13,791 bases of DNA from Flavobacterium psychrophilum (GTDB lineage Bacteria; Bacteroidota; Bacteroidia; Flavobacteriales; Flavobacteriaceae), in the NCBI GenBank assembly GCA_943325515.2, contig CALPPS020000068.1:1-13791 (forward strand). Reading direction: 5' to 3'. The notes under the pieces were generated by a model, which did no database searches, was not told the origin of the DNA, and saw nothing but the letters and a program-made list of their open reading frames with translations. Positions 1-7,961 of this stretch are shown one piece after another (positions within the stretch are counted from its first letter, which is position 1; the number at the start of each line of letters is the position of its first letter). The translations under genes and the position numbers were made by a program.

Positions 1-1130
1 GCAACTGTTCCTGTTGATGCTCCTAACGTAAGAGTAGTTCCTGTTGCAGTACATACTGTAGTTGCTGCGGTTGAAAGTTGTCCTACAGCTGAAGCTGAAC
101 TTACAGTAACTTTTACTACTGCAGATGTTGAAGTAGAACAAGCTCCGCTTGTAAATACAATTTTATACCAAGTATCTTGTGTTAAAACTCCTGTTGACTT
201 AGTCACCACTCCGTTTATATCTGTTGTAGCTGGTATAACAGAGTCAAAATTTTCAAATCCTTCTGTTGCAGAGGTAGTTGATTTTTGCCATTGAATACTT
301 CCAACTGATCCCGTAGCTAGAGTTAAAGTTGAACTCGTACCTGTACAAATTGTTGCTGGACTTGCTGTAATAGCTGTAGCTTTTGTAATAGGATTTACAG
401 TTAAAGTAACAACATCTGAAGTAACCGTTCCACAATAACCATTAGTTAAGATAACTTTATATTTGTTTCCTGTTAATAAAGCAGTCGATTTCTTAATATT
501 TAAAGCAGATGAAGTATAAGTAGTATATATAGTACTTGCATTTGCTGCTGTGATAGTTATCCAATTGGTTGGAGCTGCTGCAGTGGCATATTGCCAAGCA
601 TAAGTTGGAGTTCCTCCATAAGAAACTACTGAAATAGTTGCTAAAGAAGTCGTTGCTGTAGTACAAATATTAGTATCCACAGGTTGAACTGCAATTCCAT
701 CAGTAACAGTTACTGTAACAGTAGCTGTGTTAGGAGTTGTACAAGGGGAAGTAGCTGCTTGAGTGTAAGTATACGTTCCTGCTTCTCCTGTTGTAGCTGA
801 CCAAGTTCCACCTGTTGCTGGTGTTCCGCCTAAAGCTGCAAATAATGAGGACTCACTTACGCTTGTACCCTTACAGATTATTAAACTTCCATTTGTTCCT
901 GCACTTGCAGGTAATGCTTGGATAGTTACTGAAACTGCTGTTCTATCACTTTCAATGTTATTGCTAGTTTGAGTAGCATAATAAGTTCCTGTAGCTAAGG
1001 CCGTAGTAGAAGATAATACTGATGTACTTGCTTCACTGCTATACCATTTGATAGCTGATCCTGTTGCCACTAAATTAGCAACCGTTCCTGACATACAGAA
1101 AGATTGCGCAGATGCTGTTGGAGCTGCTGC
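1..1130 (-). other. Tandem Ig-like domains after the lyase domain (array continues off the edge)
   Basis: From residue ~2266 on. At least five units can be told apart: 2268-2336 (SFCMSGTVANLVATG, IKWYSSEAST, ALATGTYYATQTS), 2337-2408 (GSLIICKGTS, GGTPATGGTWSATTG, YTYTQ), 2409-2497 (TNICTTATTSLATISV, PTYAWQYAT), 2498-2592 (ATICTGTSSTLTLATGSVGS, IQWQKS, WYKIVFTSGACS) and a last one cut by the window edge (TVCTATGTTLTLGASTGTV). Each has a Cys near its start, and some a second near the end. Domains of this kind act as extended spacers in T9SS-exported adhesins. Confidence 0.75.
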
Positions 1131-4100
1131 AGATGGACCATCTAAATAAGTTGGCCCTACTTCTGTTACTACTAAAGGATGATTTGTAATTGCTCCTGTA
1201 GTAAATTCATCACATCCAACATCTTTTGAAGTTGCAAGAGAAGGACGAGATTGACCGCTAACGTCAAACAACAAACTTGAATCATCATCTATATTTGGTA
1301 TGTGTAAAATTGCAGGATAGTTTGAGCTTGATGCATCAATTGCAGGGCTACCTGTTGACAACCCATAATAACCATCCGAATTTAATGCCAAAAGAGGATC
1401 AGCAGAAGTCATACCAGAAGCAATAGAAATTCCTAAAGTTCCTTGATATATATTTCCTGTAAAAGTTGTTCCAGCATTTGAATTACTAAAAATAGTACCT
1501 GATTTTTTAAAGATGTTGTTAGCCCAAGTATTATTTGTAGCACCAGTTCCACCAAAATCTATATCTGCACAATTGTAAAAAGTATTATGTACAAAATTTA
1601 TATTATTAAGAACTACTGGATATGAAGATGTATCGTATTCATAAGTTACGGCGTCAGCATTATTAGAACCAGTTGTTGTTCCTGAGTTTTCAAAATAATT
1701 ATTATAACAATAAATATTATTGGCTTCTTTCACTCTAATTCCTCCTGCATTGATAAAGAAATTACTATAAGCCACATTATTATCACCATTTCTAAAAACT
1801 AACATTGCATTTTGTTGATTAGTGAACGTACAAAAACGTATTGTGTTTTCTTGAGATTTAATAGAAACTGATTCACTATCTCCATCGCCAGTATTGTTAA
1901 AATAACAATATTCAACTATAGATCTAGATTTATTAGCGTTTTCTGTACTTAAACCAATTCTGATTGGCTCATTTCCATAATCACCGCCTGTACCAGCAAA
2001 ATTTTGGAAAGAACAATATCTAATTTTGTGATACCCTGGTGTTGTATAGGATGTATGAATTTGAATTGCACAACCTAATTCATTCACATTGGTATCTGAT
2101 AACTTTTTAATATTAGAATACTCAACAGTGTTGTATTGAGAACCTGCTTGAATTTCAATGAACTTCTTAGCAGCATAACCATCAAAGTTTAATTGTGATA
2201 AAGTATTATGACTTCCTGAAACTTGAATTAAATAAAGTTCTCCAATATCACCAGATCTAAATTGGAAACCTTTAAATTTCACATAATTTCCAGTGATATT
2301 GATATCATTCGTACCATCTAAATAAACCCCACCATTAGTAGCTGCTTTAACAGTAATATTACTTCTGTTAATATTCAATGTTGTATCAGTATAATGTCCA
2401 TCCGCAAGGATAATTATATCTCCACAATTAGAATTATCAACTGCGGTTTGTAAAGCAGCTATTGAACTAACATTTACTACACTTGCATTAGAATTTGCAG
2501 TTACAGTAACTGCAACTGCAGTTCTTGAAGTTTCGCTGATTCCTGCATAAGAAAGTGACACATAATAAGTACCTGTAGCTAATGCTGTAGCAGCATCTAA
2601 AGCTGTTCCTCCAGTTGAAGTTGAATACCATTTAAAAGATGTTCCTGAAGCTGGTAATAAATCGGCAACGGTAGCGCTACCACAAAAACTTTGATCAGAA
2701 GCTAATGGCGCAGCAGTATTGCTTTGTCCAATGGCAAAATTTCCGAACCCAGTAATTCCAGAGGCAGTTGTAGCCGAAGTAGTAGGTGTACCTGAAATTG
2801 TTGTGGTATTCCATGTACTATTATCATATCTGCGCACTACATAATTTGAAGCGGTTGTACCAGCATCATTGTCAGTAGTTGCATAATTGAAAGTTGCTTC
2901 ATATGTTCCAAAACCTGCCAAATTAGTATTCGTTAACGACCAATATCTATTTACTTTTTTAGTGTTATCGATACCTGAATCTGCTAGATTTGATAAAGCT
3001 ATTGGATACGATTTAACAGCTAATTCTCCATCAGCTGAAGTATTTCCTGAGAAAGTTAATGCTATAGGACTATATTTAGAAGCATCTCCAATAGCATAAT
3101 TAAAAGAAGGTGAACTTCCAGAAGTTGTTACTTTTTTCAAGTTACCCACAACCCAACCATTTACTGAGCTAGCACCTGTTATAGTTCCTGAAGCGCCAAT
3201 AATTATAGTTTTAGTATTAGTGTTTTTTGGAGTTATTACTAAAGAAACAACTGGATAATAATCAACTGAATTAACAACAACAGCTGGAACAGAGTTGGTA
3301 GCAACCGTTACATAATCACCCGTATATAATTTACCCGAAACAAAATTTAATGTTCCATTTACAGTAATGTCATTTCCTCCTGTATAAGCAAGTGTAGTAA
3401 CAAATCCAGAAGCATTTGTATTTGCAGTTCCTGTATAGGTCGAAGCAAAATAAACACCATAAGGACAATCAATTGTCAAATTCTTAATACCCGTTGCAGG
3501 ATTAATATCGCCATTGTAAAAAGAAGTTCCAATACTAATTGGATTAAATCCATCATTTTTAGCGAAAACAAAGTTGATACCTGAGCCAAAAGTACGAGCA
3601 GTAGATGTTCTAATATTACCATCAGTTGTTCCTGAAATACCTTTACTTGATGTAATTACAAGAGTACAATCAGATTCTGCAACAAATGAACCTGTACCTG
3701 TTAAATTATAGGTTCCTGAATTATAGGTATTAGAAGCTATAGTCCCTGAAGCAACATTTCCATCTCCAAACAAAAGCTTACCAGTGCTTTTTACTGTTAA
3801 AGTACCTGGTGTATTTAATCTAATACTTTGATTCATAGTTACACCTTCAGGATTAGACACAGTAATGTTTCCTGTAAGTGTAGAGGTGTAGTTTTGACTA
3901 CCATTAGCCGTTGAAGTACTTATTATGGAAGCTGGCAAACCACCTGTGTGTTGCGCTACTGTACCATCATAAAAGTAATTCGCAGCAGCATTTAAAGTCG
4001 AAGTAGTGGTAGTAATAGCTGCAGCAATAGAAACATTGTTTCCTAATTTCAATGAAGCCGCTGCGTTTAATACAAAACTACCCCCTCCTGAAATTACATT

Positions 4101-7100
4101 ACCCGCTAAATTAATAGTACCTGCTACAGTTAATGTTTTTCCGGTACCTACGGTAAAGTTACCCACTAAAGCAATGGTATGTCCAGCGGAGATTGTAATA
4201 TTATTAGTACTTGAAGGAGCCGAAGTAGCTGTAACCCATGTAGCACCATTATAGTACTCCCAAATATCTGTACTAGTTAAATTTCCTGAAGCAGTAGACC
4301 TAAAATTAGCTTCTGTAGAAGGGAGGTACACAACAGCACCGATAAGATTCGAATTAATAGAGTTAGAAGTGGTAATATTATCTCCTCTAGCTATTACGTT
4401 ATAATAGTAATTCCCTTGAGCTAGACCAGTAAGCACCTTAGAAGTTTGTGAAACTGTAACTGGATATCCGCTTTGAAGAGACAAATTTCTTCCTCTTACA
4501 TATACGTCATCCAAAGAAATACCCCCTGCCGTAATGGTATTAATTCCATCGGTAGCCAAGGTGGTGTAATTAATCCAACGAAGATATACCAGAGGTTGAT
4601 TATCACATTCAGCTGGTAAAGCAACATTATTTAATACACCCGTAGTCCAATCTTTAGCAACAATTATAGTAGCTGAAGGAACATCAGCATACGTTCCGTT
4701 CGCTCCAATTTTATATTGCACTTTGAAATCACGAGCTGCCGTTGCAGCTTGAGAAGCATATTGTTTAGAAGACACGGTTGTGTTATAATATCCTAAGGTA
4801 TTTACCTGTATTTCCCAGTTAGAATTGGAAGGAGCACCACTTACAGGTGTCCAAACTGAAGACGTTCCAGTAACACAGGTGTTTGAAGCAACTGGTGCAA
4901 CCGTGGCAGTTCCTTTTGATTGCACTACAGCATTTGTAGTATTATTGGTAGATGTAGTAGTTGCCACAAGGTTAGTATCAAAATTCCAACCTACAATATC
5001 AGATTGTGTAGGAGTAGCATACAAATAAAACCTATAATCAGAAGCACCAGCAACAGCACCCCAGTTAGCAGTAAAACCAGATTCAGTAGGATTACTCGCA
5101 GCGGTTGCCACAGGAGCCGTTAAAGGCGTCAGTGTAGCCCCTTGCATCACATTCGAATTGGCTGAGTTGACATAAGTTGAAACAACACCTGAACCACTTG
5201 TTGTAGATGTTCCGGTTGCTACTACATCATAGTAATAGGTACCACCAACTAAACCTGTGATTGCAATTGAAGATGTAGCATTACCCACAGCTGCAACTGT
5301 ACTAACTAGATCTAATTTTTCTCCTTTAACTAGGATATTATCTATTCTACTAGTACCACCCGTTGAAGGGGTTGTCATTTCTAATCCACTTGTATTTGTA
5401 AATGATGTTTGAGACCATCTTAGAACAACTGAAGGATTATTTTGACATGAAGCTGGTAAAGCTATATTACTTACTGTATTATTCCAAACAGCACTACCTA
5501 GAGTTATAGTTGGAACTAAATCCATAAAAGTTCCTGTGGTACCAGTACTACTATATTGTAATTTCCAATCTCTAGGACCTGTTGAAGTAGAATATTGATC
5601 AGAAGATATGGTAGCATTTTTATACCCAACTGTATTTACTTCAACTTGCCAATATTTATCAGGGGAAGCTTTAGGTGTGCCATAAACTGCATCGGGCTGA
5701 CCCTCTGTACCAGAGATCAAAGCAGTACTATAATAAGTGGCACCTCTAGCAGCAAATCCAGTACTTGGGTTTCCTGAAACGGAAGTATCAATAGAACCAG
5801 AAGCATTTTGATATAGTGTTTTTGAAGTGTTATTAGTAGAAGTAACATCTGCTGTTAATGCAGATGTAGTACCTACGTTTGAAACAGTCCAACCAACTAT
5901 TGTACTAGTTGTATTTGTACTATTGTAAATAGCCACATTATATCCAGTAGCAGAAGTAACCGTTCCCCAATTTGCTGTAAAACCAGTATCTGTTGGCGTA
6001 GATCCAGAACCAGCAACAGGAGTTGCTAATTGAGCTGATGTTCTTCCTGTTACAGAAGAGGCTCCAGAATAATTGTAGGCCTGATCAAAAGTAAACACTC
6101 TAAAATAATAATTATTAGCTTCTGTTAATAAAGTATTACTACAAGTTAAATCAGTACCCACATAAACAACCTTTGCTGTTTTAGGAGTTGTAGACCCTAA
6201 ATTAGTAATACTATCACCAGCTGCATAAGATGTTTTTTGAACTGGATTGGCATCAGCATCAGGAGTTCCCGTAAAGCGTAAAACCAAATAGCCTCCACCA
6301 TCTACTCCACCTAAAGCGGCAACCCAACTTGTAGTTAAACTTGAAATCGTTTGATTTGATATTGTAACAGCTCCAGGATTGTTGGGAGGTGTATTATCCA
6401 CTACAACACCTGAAATAGTAGCTCCATTTGCAGAAGATTCTGCAGAATAATTATAGGCCTGATCAAAAGTGTAAACTTTGTAATAATAAGTAGTTGAAGG
6501 TGTCAAACCAGTATCAATAACTGTTAAATTTGTCCCTACATAGATTACGGTACCCGTTAAAGATCCAGTACCATTAGTATAAGTATTTCCTGCAACATAA
6601 GTTGCTTTTTGAGTTGGGTCGTTATCGGCATTAGGATTGCTTGCATAACGAACAACCATGTAGCCACCACCATCTATACTAGTAGCTGCTGCCCAACTCA
6701 CTGCTAAACTTGACGAAGTTGCCCCTCCAATAGTAACCAAACCAGGATTTCCTGGAGGTGTATTATCTACATATGTGGCATGATCTAAAGGTGCAGAGTA
6801 GTTAAATGCTTTATCAACAGTAAAAATTCTATAATAAGTTTGAGTCCCAGTATTTGTTACAGTATCTGTAAAGCTAGTTCCTGTACCAATATATACTACA
6901 GTTCCAGTAGCGCTTCCATTAGGAATTGTATTTCCTAAGGCATAAATACCGTTTACGTTAGGCACCGCTGAGGTATTTGCAGAAGGATCTGACGAATAAC
7001 GCACCACCATATAACCTGTTTTGTCTGCATCAGTAGAGGCAGTCCAGCTAATATCGAATGTGGTAATCGATGTAATTGAAGATGTAGGAAGAGTTGCTGC

Positions 7101-7925
7101 TGTAGGAGCTGTAGTGTCAACACCTCCGGCATACACAACAAAATCATCAATATTTACAGTAGAAGTGGTTGCTAAAAGATGTCTAACTGCAGCAAAATTT
7201 GCACTTGCTGTAACAGCTGTTGCATTTGTTGTTCCAGTGTAAGTAGCTTTAGTCCACATTCCAGATTGATAGGAGGCTGTTACCTCTCCTGATTTACTAT
7301 TACCAGAATCGTTGTAAACAGAACCTTGCAAACTTTGATTACCAAGAGTATAATAAGTTAATGTTGCTGTTCCTGATGCTGCGGCTCCCGAAGTATGGAC
7401 AGGAGCAGTCGCTGCGGCACCAGAAGTACCTGATGTAGTTACAGTGTAGACATTACCAGCGTTACTAACTAACTGATTCAGAGTGTAAGCAGTATTTGCC
7501 TTCCAAACTGTAGCAGCTACAGACTGATTTGTTGTCGTTTTGTAATAATACTGTATGGTATGTTGTGCATTTGGACCAGGAGCATTAGCCGCAGTAGCTG
7601 TACTAGGTGACTGAAGTCTTACTGTTGTAGCAGCTGTTGCATGAGATGCATATTTACTACCCGATCGAGCAGCATTAGCATCAAGAATCATAAGTCTTGT
7701 TGACGAATTCGTAGTAGAACTTACAGACCATGACGACGTTGACAAAGTACCTGAAATTGTGCTTCCAGCAAGTGTTGCTGTTTGCCCTTCAAATCCACCA
7801 TCCATGTAAGGAAAGGAACCGATGGTTTGGGCTTGCCCCCAACTGGCATTACTGCCTAACAGCAAAAATAACATGCTGCATATAAGATAAGTAAATCTTG
7901 TTTTGTTGAATAATAATTTTTTCAT
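1..7925 (-). CDS. Giant secreted modular protein with a PL6-type polysaccharide lyase domain (C-terminus outside the window)
   Basis: The frame starts at the ATG at 7925-7923 (MKKLLFNKTRFT...) and stays open for 2641 codons to the left edge, where it still reads as Ig-like sequence; I checked the phase at many points. The start is chosen because a signal peptide follows at once (Lys-rich n-region, hydrophobic ICSMLFLLLG core, likely cleavage near ASWG/QAQ at residue 30). Domain order by residue: jelly-roll 31-265, FN3 x3 270-628, split FN3 632-921 and 935-1190, beta-strand stalk 1200-1735, Ig-like 1738-1811, PL6/chondroitinase-B-like beta-helix 1815-2241, Ig-like domains from 2266 on. Composition is rich in Thr, Ser, Ala and Gly. 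Characterised PL6 enzymes are usually far smaller, so this is a surface adhesin/enzyme hybrid. A T9SS C-terminal sorting domain is expected beyond position 1 but cannot be seen. It is divergent from the plus-strand lyase genes and shares a promoter-region box with them. The substrate is probably alginate or a related uronate polymer (inferred from family). The gene call is very sure, the lyase function moderately so. Confidence 0.93.
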   Translation of the reverse strand, partial: MKKLLFNKTRFTYLICSMLFLLLGSNASWGQAQTIGSFPYMDGGFEGQTATLAGSTISGTLSTSSWSVSSTTNSSTRLMILDANAARSGSKYASHATAATTVRLQSPSTATAANAPGPNAQHTIQYYYKTTTNQSVAATVWKANTAYTLNQLVSNAGNVYTVTTSGTSGAAATAPVHTSGAAASGTATLTYYTLGNQSLQGSVYNDSGNSKSGEVTASYQSGMWTKATYTGTTNATAVTASANFAAVRHLLATTSTVNIDDFVVYAGGVDTTAPTAATLPTSSITSITTFDISWTASTDADKTGYMVVRYSSDPSANTSAVPNVNGIYALGNTIPNGSATGTVVYIGTGTSFTDTVTNTGTQTYYRIFTVDKAFNYSAPLDHATYVDNTPPGNPGLVTIGGATSSSLAVSWAAATSIDGGGYMVVRYASNPNADNDPTQKATYVAGNTYTNGTGSLTGTVIYVGTNLTVIDTGLTPSTTYYYKVYTFDQAYNYSAESSANGATISGVVVDNTPPNNPGAVTISNQTISSLTTSWVAALGGVDGGGYLVLRFTGTPDADANPVQKTSYAAGDSITNLGSTTPKTAKVVYVGTDLTCSNTLLTEANNYYFRVFTFDQAYNYSGASSVTGRTSAQLATPVAGSGSTPTDTGFTANWGTVTSATGYNVAIYNSTNTTSTIVGWTVSNVGTTSALTADVTSTNNTSKTLYQNASGSIDTSVSGNPSTGFAARGATYYSTALISGTEGQPDAVYGTPKASPDKYWQVEVNTVGYKNATISSDQYSTSTGPRDWKLQYSSTGTTGTFMDLVPTITLGSAVWNNTVSNIALPASCQNNPSVVLRWSQTSFTNTSGLEMTTPSTGGTSRIDNILVKGEKLDLVSTVAAVGNATSSIAITGLVGGTYYYDVVATGTSTTSGSGVVSTYVNSANSNVMQGATLTPLTAPVATAASNPTESGFTANWGAVAGASDYRFYLYATPTQSDIVGWNFDTNLVATTTSTNNTTNAVVQSKGTATVAPVASNTCVTGTSSVWTPVSGAPSNSNWEIQVNTLGYYNTTVSSKQYASQAATAARDFKVQYKIGANGTYADVPSATIIVAKDWTTGVLNNVALPAECDNQPLVYLRWINYTTLATDGINTITAGGISLDDVYVRGRNLSLQSGYPVTVSQTSKVLTGLAQGNYYYNVIARGDNITTSNSINSNLIGAVVYLPSTEANFRSTASGNLTSTDIWEYYNGATWVTATSAPSSTNNITISAGHTIALVGNFTVGTGKTLTVAGTINLAGNVISGGGSFVLNAAASLKLGNNVSIAAAITTTTSTLNAAANYFYDGTVAQHTGGLPASIISTSTANGSQNYTSTLTGNITVSNPEGVTMNQSIRLNTPGTLTVKSTGKLLFGDGNVASGTIASNTYNSGTYNLTGTGSFVAESDCTLVITSSKGISGTTDGNIRTSTARTFGSGINFVFAKNDGFNPISIGTSFYNGDINPATGIKNLTIDCPYGVYFASTYTGTANTNASGFVTTLAYTGGNDITVNGTLNFVSGKLYTGDYVTVATNSVPAVVVNSVDYYPVVSLVITPKNTNTKTIIIGASGTITGASSVNGWVVGNLKKVTTSGSSPSFNYAIGDASKYSPIALTFSGNTSADGELAVKSYPIALSNLADSGIDNTKKVNRYWSLTNTNLAGFGTYEATFNYATTDNDAGTTASNYVVRRYDNSTWNTTTISGTPTTSATTASGITGFGNFAIGQSNTAAPLASDQSFCGSATVADLLPASGTSFKWYSTSTGGTALDAATALATGTYYVSLSYAGISETSRTAVAVTVTANSNASVVNVSSIAALQTAVDNSNCGDIIILADGHYTDTTLNINRSNITVKAATNGGVYLDGTNDINITGNYVKFKGFQFRSGDIGELYLIQVSGSHNTLSQLNFDGYAAKKFIEIQAGSQYNTVEYSNIKKLSDTNVNELGCAIQIHTSYTTPGYHKIRYCSFQNFAGTGGDYGNEPIRIGLSTENANKSRSIVEYCYFNNTGDGDSESVSIKSQENTIRFCTFTNQQNAMLVFRNGDNNVAYSNFFINAGGIRVKEANNIYCYNNYFENSGTTTGSNNADAVTYEYDTSSYPVVLNNINFVHNTFYNCADIDFGGTGATNNTWANNIFKKSGTIFSNSNAGTTFTGNIYQGTLGISIASGMTSADPLLALNSDGYYGLSTGSPAIDASSSNYPAILHIPNIDDDSSLLFDVSGQSRPSLATSKDVGCDEFTTGAITNHPLVVTEVGPTYLDGPSAAAPTASAQSFCMSGTVANLVATGSAIKWYSSEASTSVLSSTTALATGTYYATQTSNNIESDRTAVSVTIQALPASAGTNGSLIICKGTSVSESSLFAALGGTPATGGTWSATTGEAGTYTYTQAATSPCTTPNTATVTVTVTDGIAVQPVDTNICTTATTSLATISVVSYGGTPTYAWQYATAAAPTNWITITAANASTIYTTYTSSALNIKKSTALLTGNKYKVILTNGYCGTVTSDVVTLTVNPITKATAITASPATICTGTSSTLTLATGSVGSIQWQKSTTSATEGFENFDSVIPATTDINGVVTKSTGVLTQDTWYKIVFTSGACSTSTSAVVKVTVSSASAVGQLSTAATTVCTATGTTLTLGASTGTV
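1203..2483 (-). other. PL6 / chondroitinase-B-like polysaccharide lyase domain
   Basis: Residues 1815-2241. It starts with AALQTAVDNSNCGDIIILADG and has the repeated short strands of a right-handed parallel beta-helix (ITGNYVKFKGFQFRSG, YNTVEYSNIKKL, HKIRYCSFQNF). Signature sequence follows: YGNEPIRIG (1982-1990), DSESVSIKSQEN (2016-2027), MLVFRNGDNN (2041-2050), GGIRV and YNNYFENSG. Lys2023 and Arg2045 line up with the catalytic Lys and Arg of PL6 enzymes, which from memory of AlyGC (K220, R241) are 21 residues apart; here the gap is 22. Asn1984, Asp2016 and Glu2018 fall at the spacing of the calcium-binding Asn, Glu and Glu of AlyGC, with Glu replaced by Asp at 2016. Family reaction: beta-elimination of uronate polymers, mostly alginate; dermatan sulfate in the chondroitinase B branch. 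Substrate is not decided by the sequence. Confidence 0.82.
2493..2714 (-). other. Ig-like domain upstream of the lyase domain
   Basis: Residues 1738-1811. It reads APLASDQSFCGSATVADL, FKWYSTSTGGTAL and ALATGTYYVSLSYAGISETS with a closing TAVAVTV strand, the Ig_7-type pattern of Bacteroidota. It closely resembles the domain just after the lyase (residues 2268-2336), so the lyase domain sits between two related Ig-like domains. Confidence 0.75.
2721..4328 (-). other. Beta-strand-repeat stalk domain
   Basis: Residues 1200-1735. It opens with the widespread Bacteroidota motif NFRSTASGNLTSTDIWEYYN and continues with short strands around Gly/Thr/Asn turns (ITISAGHTIALVGNFTVGTG, TLTVAGTINLAGN, FVLNAAASLKLGN). 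It then passes through WVVGNLKK and FNYAIGDASKYSPIALTFSG and ends with NRYWSLTNTN...YVVRRYDNSTWN...GITGFGNFAIGQ. This layout is typical of long surface proteins in which a beta-helix-like rod is capped by a beta-sandwich. I see no catalytic motif in it. Confidence 0.65.
4356..5123 (-). other. FN3 domain interrupted by a ~175-residue jelly-roll-like insert (second copy)
   Basis: Residues 935-1190. The first half reads APVATAASNPTESGFTANWG...DYRFYLYA, and the insert (~973-1147) carries IVGWNFDT, WEIQVNTLGYYNTTVSSKQY, ARDFKVQYK, LNNVALPAECDNQ, VYLRWINY and ISLDDVYVRG. The FN3 fold then resumes with LQSGYPVTV...VLTGLAQGNYYYNVIARG. It is a diverged duplicate of the module just before it, with the same split point. 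Confidence 0.7.
5163..6032 (-). other. FN3 domain interrupted by a ~195-residue jelly-roll-like insert (first copy)
   Basis: Residues 632-921. The first half reads ATPVAGSG...TGFTANWGTV...GYNVAIYNS, a typical Bacteroidota FN3 opening. The second half, from about residue 869, reads LDLVSTVAAVGN...IAITGLVGGTYYYDVVA, the matching FN3 ending. Between them, residues ~673-868 form a different module: IVGWTVSN, SSDQYSTSTGPRDWKLQYSS, WNNTVSNIALPASCQNN, VVLRWSQ and a closing SRIDNILVKG. This resembles the all-beta 'SSxQxSSxxGPRDFKLQYS' module common in flavobacterial surface proteins. Nesting is seen directly in the order of the motifs. Confidence 0.7.
6067..6092. repeat. 26-base near-identical repeat, copy in FN3-3
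   Basis: This stretch contains AGGCCTGATCAAAAGT and matches 6445-6470 over 26 bases with one mismatch. It encodes the TFDQAYNYS end of the third FN3 domain. Confidence 0.85.
6445..6470. repeat. 26-base near-identical repeat, copy in FN3-2
   Basis: Partner of 6067-6092, differing at one base. It encodes the TFDQAYNYS end of the second FN3 domain. The near-identity points to recent duplication or gene conversion between the FN3 copies. Confidence 0.85.
7131..7835 (-). other. N-terminal jelly-roll domain carrying an inserted chitin-binding-like bead
   Basis: Residues 31-265. The domain opens with FPYMDGGFEGQ and closes with VNIDDFVVYAGG, the usual first and last strands of Bacteroidota carbohydrate-binding-like jelly-rolls. 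After the strand HTIQYYYK...VW, residues 141-192 (plus positions 7350-7505) read WKANTAYTLNQLVSNAGNVY, then a TTSGTSG stretch, ending GTATLTYY. That pattern resembles the small aromatic CBM5/12 or tail-fibre beads (W-A-TAY, V-Y-TTSGTSG, P, GT-T-Y). The parent fold resumes with the GNQSLQGSVYND strand. Assignment rests on motif appearance only. Confidence 0.6.
7836..7925 (-). other. Signal peptide of the giant protein
   Basis: Residues 1-30. A basic n-region (KK, then K and R by residue 10) is followed by a hydrophobic core YLICSMLFLLLG and a polar stretch ending ASWG before QAQ. There is a Cys in the core but no lipobox near a cleavage site, so export by signal peptidase I is more likely than lipoprotein processing. 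Confidence 0.85.
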
Positions 7926-7961
7926 AATAATATAGGTTTGATTAATAGGTTTTTTTATTTT

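Larger units (their letters stand above)
6042..7118 (-). other. Three tandem fibronectin type III domains
   Basis: Residues 270-386, 392-505 and 513-628. Each begins after a P-rich linker (TAPTAATLP, then twice DNTPP..NPG). Each has a SWxA strand, a GGGY/TGYMVVRY strand and a YYYKVYTFDQAYNYS-type final strand. Each copy is about 115 residues, longer than a plain FN3, because of an extended loop holding NPNADNDPTQKxxYVAGN-like sequence. Copies 2 and 3 are the most similar, also at DNA level. Likely a spacer or carbohydrate-facing stalk. Confidence 0.8.

Noticed and set aside
4006..4254. Plus-strand open frame of 82 codons
   Set aside because: It is antisense to the in-frame stalk domain of the giant gene, has biased hydrophobic composition produced by Thr/Ala/Gly codons read backwards, and has no promoter of its own.
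4825..5123. Two overlapping plus-strand open frames
   Set aside because: Both lie antisense to the split-FN3 region of the giant gene and look like shadows of its codon use.
6953..7242. Overlapping short open frames on both strands
   Set aside because: They occupy other frames of the giant gene across its jelly-roll and first FN3 domain; only the long minus frame has recognisable domains.
1..7925. Possible frameshift or assembly break in the very long repetitive gene
   Set aside because: The frame set by the start codon still reads as sensible Ig-like protein at the left edge, and all spot-checked rows are in phase without stops.
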